Assembly (NCBI GenBank): GCA_029717555.1
Contig: JAMDHS010000113.1
Coordinates: 1 to 60,458, forward strand
DNA length: 60,458 bases
Direction of reading: 5' to 3'
Source of the DNA: Peribolospora baueri
Taxonomy: Eukaryota > Basidiomycota > Peribolosporomycetes > Peribolosporales > Peribolosporaceae
The notes under the pieces: generated by a model
Database searches by the model: none
What the model was told of the DNA's origin: nothing
Seen by the model: only the letters and a program-made list of their open reading frames with translations
Made by a program: the position numbers and the translations under genes
In this document: positions 55,980-60,458 of the stretch, piece by piece
Layout: every line of letters starts with the position of its first letter
Numbering within the stretch: the stretch's first letter is position 1

Positions 55980-57986
55980 CTACACCTTCTCGACGGAGTC
56001 GTGCTCGAGGACCTCCGTTGGTGTGTTGTCGATCGTCGGTCGTCGTCCCTCGCGCTCGGCCTCGGCGAGGATGTCGCCGTGAGCGCGATAGGCCTCCTCG
56101 GCGGACCAGGCAAAGGGAGAGGCGGTGGAGAAGAGGACGTCGATCGATTCGAGCGAGCGGTTGGCCGTCTCGGGATAGAAGCAGTACTGATGTGGAGAGA
56201 AAAGAAGGAAAGGAAACGACGACGGCGACGATGACGAGATCGCATGAGAAATTGTGGGGGGTGCGGGAGGAAAGGAGAAGAAAATGATCCTGCGCGATGC
56301 TCACGACGATGGGGATCCAGAGCACGTTGAGGCCGCCGAAGAAGAAGTATGTGCGGTTCTGGAGCGAGTCGAAAATGGTCGGGTTCACGAGCGTGGTCCA
56401 ACCACAGCCAATGGCCCAGCCGAGGATGCCAAAGCCGTTGCCCTGAGCGCGCATCTCGGAGGGGAAGATCTCGGTGGGGATGAGGAAGGCAATGGTGCCC
56501 CACGTGGCGGCGTAGGCGAGGTTGAAGAGGAAGCTAAAGAGAGGGACAACGGAAGGAAAAAAAGACCGCTCGGTGAGCGAACGAACGACCGCGCGCGGAG
56601 GGCCGCGGGGGTTACGGTTTCGCTCACAGCATAAGCGTCGCGCCCGGAGCGATGCTCTTGGCCTTCTCAGGGTGTTGGCGCGAGGCCTCGTACAATCCGC
56701 CGGCAATGAGGTTCACGATGGCGAGGGCGAAGGCTCCCCACATGAGGCACTTGCGTCTGCCGAACCTGTCGACGAGCCAGGCGGAGATGACGGTGCCGAT
56801 GATGCCGATGCTGTTCACGCCGCCGGACAGGCCGTCCTGGGTGATGGTGGAGAAGCCGGCTTGAGCGAAGAGGACGGAGGAGTAGACGGTGACGGCGGTG
56901 ATGCCTGTCCAGGAGCCCATGATCTGCAGCCACACGCTTAACCAGCCCCTCCGGCCGAGCCGCTTGCCTCCCTTTGCAAAGCCGGCGAGGATGACGACCA
57001 CCTCGAGCGGGTTCGACTTTTTCTGGTGCTTGCTCGCCTCCAGCATTTCCGCATACTCGGTCTGCACCTCCGGGCCTCCGTTGCCGCGGACGTGCTCGAG
57101 GACCTCCCACGCCTCGTCGTGTCGCCCGGCTTGGGCCAAGTACCGGGGCGAGTCGGGCAGCTGTCCGATGCAGGTGACGAGAATGAGGGCGGGGATACAC
57201 TGGAAGGCGAGAATGAAGCGCCACCGGACGGCTGACAAGCCGTGATTGACGAAGGAAAGACCGAAGGAGAGCCAATATGCCACTGAGATGCCAAGGTACT
57301 GACGATGGGAAGGGCATCAAAGAGGGAGACGAGGATTTCGAGTCAGTCAGCCCGCTCGTTTGCTCGCTCTCGCAGGGCCAGGCGCGAGACTCACGTTGGC
57401 GATGAAGACGAGACCGAGGAAAGCGCCCCTATGGGCGGCGCTGGCGACCTCAGAGCACCAGACGGGCACGATGGAGGTCAAAGCGCCGGTGCCGACGCCG
57501 GAGATGACGCGCGCTACGAGAATCATCTGGGAGCTCTGGGTGGCCGATTGGAGGGCGCCACCGATGGTAGCAAGCACAGCGCCGATCATGACACCCTTGA
57601 CACGCCCGATCCGGTCGGCGACGAAGCCGCCACCGAAGGAGCCAAAAATACATCCCAGGTAGTAGATGGCGACGATGCCGCCTTGGTGCAAGCGCTTTGT
57701 GACCACGCCATTGCTGCCGATGCCGACCTGCGGCATGGAGGATTGAGGAGAAGGAGAAAGAAAGGTGTTATGACACGAGCGCGGTGGGTCGGGGGCAGAG
57801 AAGAGCGAGAATCGGGAGTGCAGCTCGGGAGCGTCGGCGCACCTCGTTGATGTAGTCAGGCGCGCTGTTCACGCCACCCATGACACCCTGATCGTAGCCT
57901 TCGAAAAAGATCGCGAGCAGGGCAAAGGTCTGGATGGCGGCATTAAGCTGCCGGCTCGAAAGCCGCTTCCACAGTTTGCCAGCCAT
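55980..57986 (-). CDS. MFS sugar transporter (fungal hexose/disaccharide type)
   Basis: Twelve-helix sugar:H+ symporter of the plasma membrane. Exons on the minus strand: 57986-57843, 57727-57395, 57298-56628, 56533-56305 and 56186-55980, all in phase, 527 residues, the usual length. Signatures in order: AIFFEGYDQGVMGGVNSAPD at helix 1, GGGFVADRIGRVKG, ARVISGVGTGALTSIVPVWC-SEVASAAHRG, QLPDSPRYLAQAGRHDEA, AWLVDRFGRRK, PTEIFPSEMRAQGNGFGI, WIPIVYCFYPETANRSLESI. The EGYDQGVMGG and PETANRSLE-ID patterns are typical of ascomycete and basidiomycete sugar transporters such as Stl1- and lactose-permease-like groups. The substrate cannot be deduced. The start MAGKLWKRLSSRQLN sits directly before helix 1, as in homologues. 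Confidence 0.93.
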
Positions 57987-59305
57987 TATGACGGCGATAG
58001 GGATGGAGGAGAAGGACTCTTGGAGGGGATGGGGGACCGGGGCGAAGGAGACACGAGGCGAGGAGAGAAAGAGGGAAGGGAGGGGGCGACGAGGGTGGAA
58101 GAAGATGATGCAGGCGAGGGGCGCCCTTAAGTATGCGCGCCTTTGTCGTGCGAGGCGACGAGGCGAGTAAGACGATGACTGGCAACGACGAAAGGTGAGG
58201 GATGGACGTCGGCGGGTCCCGGCCAGGAACGGCCAATGACCGGCTACGACCGGCGATGTAAGTCAATTCGACGGGAGCGGGCGTTCGCAGCGTCATTGCG
58301 GCCGATGGCTTGCTAGGGTGCTAGCAAAATGGAGTAGAAGGAATAAGCCATCGACGTAGTCCATGGAGTAACGCACAGTATGCCAGGATGGCAACCTGTC
58401 CCATCCTCGCTCCTGCTTGCCTTTTCTCGCCTAACCGGAGCCCAAGCGGAGGACCGCGAAGAGCGACGGAAGCGAAACTGGCACCGGCCATCGGGGTCAG
58501 ACCACGACAAGACGCCGAGGGCCGACGATGACGATGACGGTCGGCGTATCGTCCAAGACAACCGCCGAGGGCCGACGAAGACGGGATGGATGAATGAGGG
58601 GTCATGAGGGCTAGTCATAATCCTAATATATTTGAAAAGTATGGGGGGAGTTTCAAAATATTTTCCTACAAGACAAACCCTCAGCACGGAGAATTATTAA
58701 AATTCCCTTCTATAAATATAGCTAAGAAACATTTTAAAGTAGAGAAGATCCGAGCAAATGAATACATTCGTTGTTCTGCCATTTCTTCGTTATCGAGCCT
58801 CAGCGGGCCAGGCTACCTCGCCGTCCGTCCTCAGCCGGGCCTTCGCAAATGGCCGGGCAGGCAGGCCACCCGTAAACGTCTCAGGCTGCTTTGCCCCCAA
58901 GCACCGGCCGCCGATCGCTACGGACGACAGACGGGCAAACAAATTGCAGAGTACTCGTGCGCGGGGGGCACCAGGATGGGCCCAATACGATATGTGCCCC
59001 CCGCCCAGGGATCCGTCTCCGCAGGCCGAGCCTGCGAGTCCCGAGAGAGGGTGCAGACGCGGGGCCGAGGATACTCCCGGCACACCCCGTGGTCGGGGCG
59101 TCGTCAGCTGCGCCCAGCCTCGGCGACTTTTCCGTTTGGCCCGAGGCCCTTACAGATTGTCGGTCCGTCAATCTATTGCTCAAGCCAAGGAAGGACGAGA
59201 CGCGGTAGTAATGGTACACGATGCGATTGCGGTGAAGCAGGAAGAGGAGAGGACGACGGCTTCCTTCCCCCTGACCGCCAGTTCACGTCACGCCACGTCA
59301 CGCGT
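57987..59305. other. 1.3-kb intergenic region containing an AT-rich island
   Basis: Upstream of the MFS gene and downstream of the secreted orphan. Apart from the AT-rich island at about 58610-58765 it is GC-rich, with a repeated GACGAC/GCCGAGGGCCGACGA stretch at about 58505-58585. No supported gene; the long plus-strand frame across it is judged accidental. Confidence 0.5.
58610..58765 (+). other. AT-rich island resembling mitochondrial DNA (possible NUMT)
   Basis: About 155 nt of markedly AT-rich DNA in a roughly 60% GC setting. Read on the plus strand it encodes AT-rich-codon peptide such as NIFEKYGGSFKIFSYKTNP and LLKFPSINIAKKHFKVEKI. The second resembles the helix-turn-helix NUMOD1 pattern (F-PSI--A-K-F-V) found beside homing endonucleases of mitochondrial introns. 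A nuclear copy of mitochondrial DNA is the simplest reading; this is inference. Confidence 0.5.
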
Positions 59306-59822
59306 CTAATACATCCCCGGCTCGTACTCGTACTCCCTCCGCGACGGCTTAGGCACCTTGGACCACGGCAGAGCGTTGACCCCGTTATGGTAGTCAGTCG
59401 GCGACATATCCTTGTTGGACTGAATCGCATAGTGATTCCCTTTGTCATTTTTGGCCGTAAAGTCCTGGCTCTCGTTCACTTTGTTCGAGTCGATCTGCCA
59501 AGCGTTTTTCATCTTGCTAGGGTCCGTCGAGCACGACACGCACGCGTCCGTGCCTTGCTGGTTCGGAATCGGGTTCGGTACCGGATCGGTCTTCTCCGGA
59601 GTCATGTCTTGCGGGCGGCTGTTGCGGTCAAAGAAAAGCGACGGACGGATCGAGCCACGGTGCGGTCAGGTCAGCGTTGCCCTCCCGGTCTTATCAAACC
59701 AGGGTTCGTTCGACTCACAGCTTGGTAACGGGCTTGTTGGCATTGCCGCCGCGGTAGATGGTCACGGGGGCGGCGAGGGCGGTGGACGCGAGGGCGAGAG
59801 CGAGGAAGATGGAGAACTTCAT
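59306..59822 (-). CDS. Small secreted protein, unknown function
   Basis: Two exons on the minus strand, 59822-59719 and 59618-59306, give 138 residues. A textbook signal peptide (KFSIFLALALASTALAAPV) is followed by TIYRGGNANKPVTKL, a Pro/Asp region (PEKTDPVPNPIPNQQGTD), a CVSC pair, an Asn/Lys/Asp-rich middle (SNKVNESQDFTAKNDKGNHY), and a basic-aromatic end (PSRREYEYEPGMY). The CVSC is the only cysteine pair. One N-glycosylation site (NES) is present. The acceptor at 59620-59619 is chosen over one at 59609-59608 because only it keeps the long frame. I recognise no family; small secreted orphans are often cell-surface or host-interaction proteins, but that is not shown. A TATTTAAA element on the minus strand lies near 60025-60032, about 205 nt upstream. 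Confidence 0.75.
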
Positions 59823-60238
59823 GTCGGAAGGCGGAGGCCTGGGGCGAGCAGAAGACCTAACAAGGAGCGTTTAAGGTATGGGAGGAATAAGGAGGATAAA
59901 AAGCCTGCCAGAAGCGAACGAAGAAGAAAGACTTTGCTTGCCAGAAGCGGAGTCACTGGAGTAGGAAGGGTAGAGAGAGGTAGGAGAGGTGGGGGAGGGC
60001 GAACGGTACGAGTAAGTACGAGGGGTTTAAATAGAATTTCCTGGGCACACACACGACCACCTCCCTCCTCTACCGACTGGCCCGGTCGCCTCGGTCCCCA
60101 CCTTCCCCCCATCCAGTCGCTGCTTCCGGTGAAGATGGGCGCCCTCCATAGATCTATGGACGGCTCAACGCGTGACTGCGCGCAACGTTATGATGCATCT
60201 TGAAACGCCGCGTAATGATGACTTGAAAGCACACTTGT
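59823..60238. promoter_or_regulatory. Promoter region of the small secreted protein
   Basis: Contains the minus-strand TATTTAAA element near 60025-60032 and a pyrimidine-rich leader on the minus strand at about 59940-60000. No gene seen. Confidence 0.4.
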
Positions 60239-60458
60239 CGGCGTCGTTGGCACCAGGCCGGCATGAGACACACACGCTCGCTTCGGCGTCTCCGTCCCGC
60301 TCCGTGGCGGCGGCCGTGACTTGCTGATGGAGAGCTGCGAGACAGTACCGGCGTCGTTGCCGCCTGGCTGGCATGAGATACACACGCTCGCTTCGTTGTC
60401 GCCGTCCCGCTCCGTGGCGGCGGCGGTGACTTGCTGATGGAGAGCTGCGAGACAGTAC
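60239..60458. repeat. 110-bp tandem repeat, two copies to the window edge
   Basis: Units 60239-60348 and 60349-60458 align without gaps: both begin CGGCGTCGTTG, share GGCATGAGA-ACACACGCTCG and TGCTGATGGAGAGCTGCGAG, and end GACAGTAC. About seven differences are seen by eye. The array may continue past the edge. Confidence 0.9.

Noticed and set aside
58604-59728. 374-residue plus-strand frame
   Set aside because: It starts in the AT-rich island, crosses GC-rich DNA and runs antisense through the secreted-protein gene; composition is not uniform and no domain is seen.

Overview
This window looks like nuclear DNA of a high-GC, intron-dense basidiomycete fungus, most likely a yeast-like or smut-like member of Pucciniomycotina or Ustilaginomycotina. 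The evidence is short introns (about 45-140 nt) with strong GTGAGT-type donors, very high GC at third codon positions, long Ser/Pro-rich disordered proteins, and a Ste50/Ubc2 adaptor that carries SH3 domains, which is a basidiomycete arrangement. Gene names come from motifs read in the translated sequence; exon joins were chosen by splice signals and reading-frame continuity and are predictions.

Layout, left to right: a myo-inositol transporter cut by the left edge (-); a 1,445-aa disordered orphan (-); a small Stf2/Tma10-type hydrophilin (+); CMC2, a twin CX9C cytochrome oxidase assembly factor (-); a Ste50/Ubc2 adaptor, SAM-RA-SH3-SH3 (+); a second large Ser-rich orphan (+); a secreted class 3 lipase (+); an amino acid transporter (-) head to head with SURF1/SHY1 (+); an atypical G-protein alpha subunit (-); TRM13 tRNA methyltransferase (+); VPS9, a Rab5 GEF with a CUE domain (+); a secreted I9-type protease inhibitor (-) head to head with a flavin monooxygenase (+); a large Sec7-domain protein (-); a broken Ty3/gypsy fossil with an inverted duplication; an MFS sugar transporter (-); a secreted orphan (-); and a 110-bp tandem repeat at the right edge.

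There is no operon or biosynthetic cluster. Loose themes are cytochrome oxidase assembly (CMC2, SURF1), membrane traffic (VPS9, Sec7 protein), signalling (Ubc2-like adaptor, G alpha) and uptake or secretion (three transporters, lipase, two small secreted proteins).

The most unusual observations are: a G alpha subunit without the catalytic switch II glutamine, with an altered P-loop and a roughly 250-aa insertion; a Sec7 domain in which the glutamic finger appears to be lost; a predicted 7-nt exon in CMC2; an AT-rich patch resembling mitochondrial DNA; and a 72-nt T run just before a splice acceptor in VPS9.
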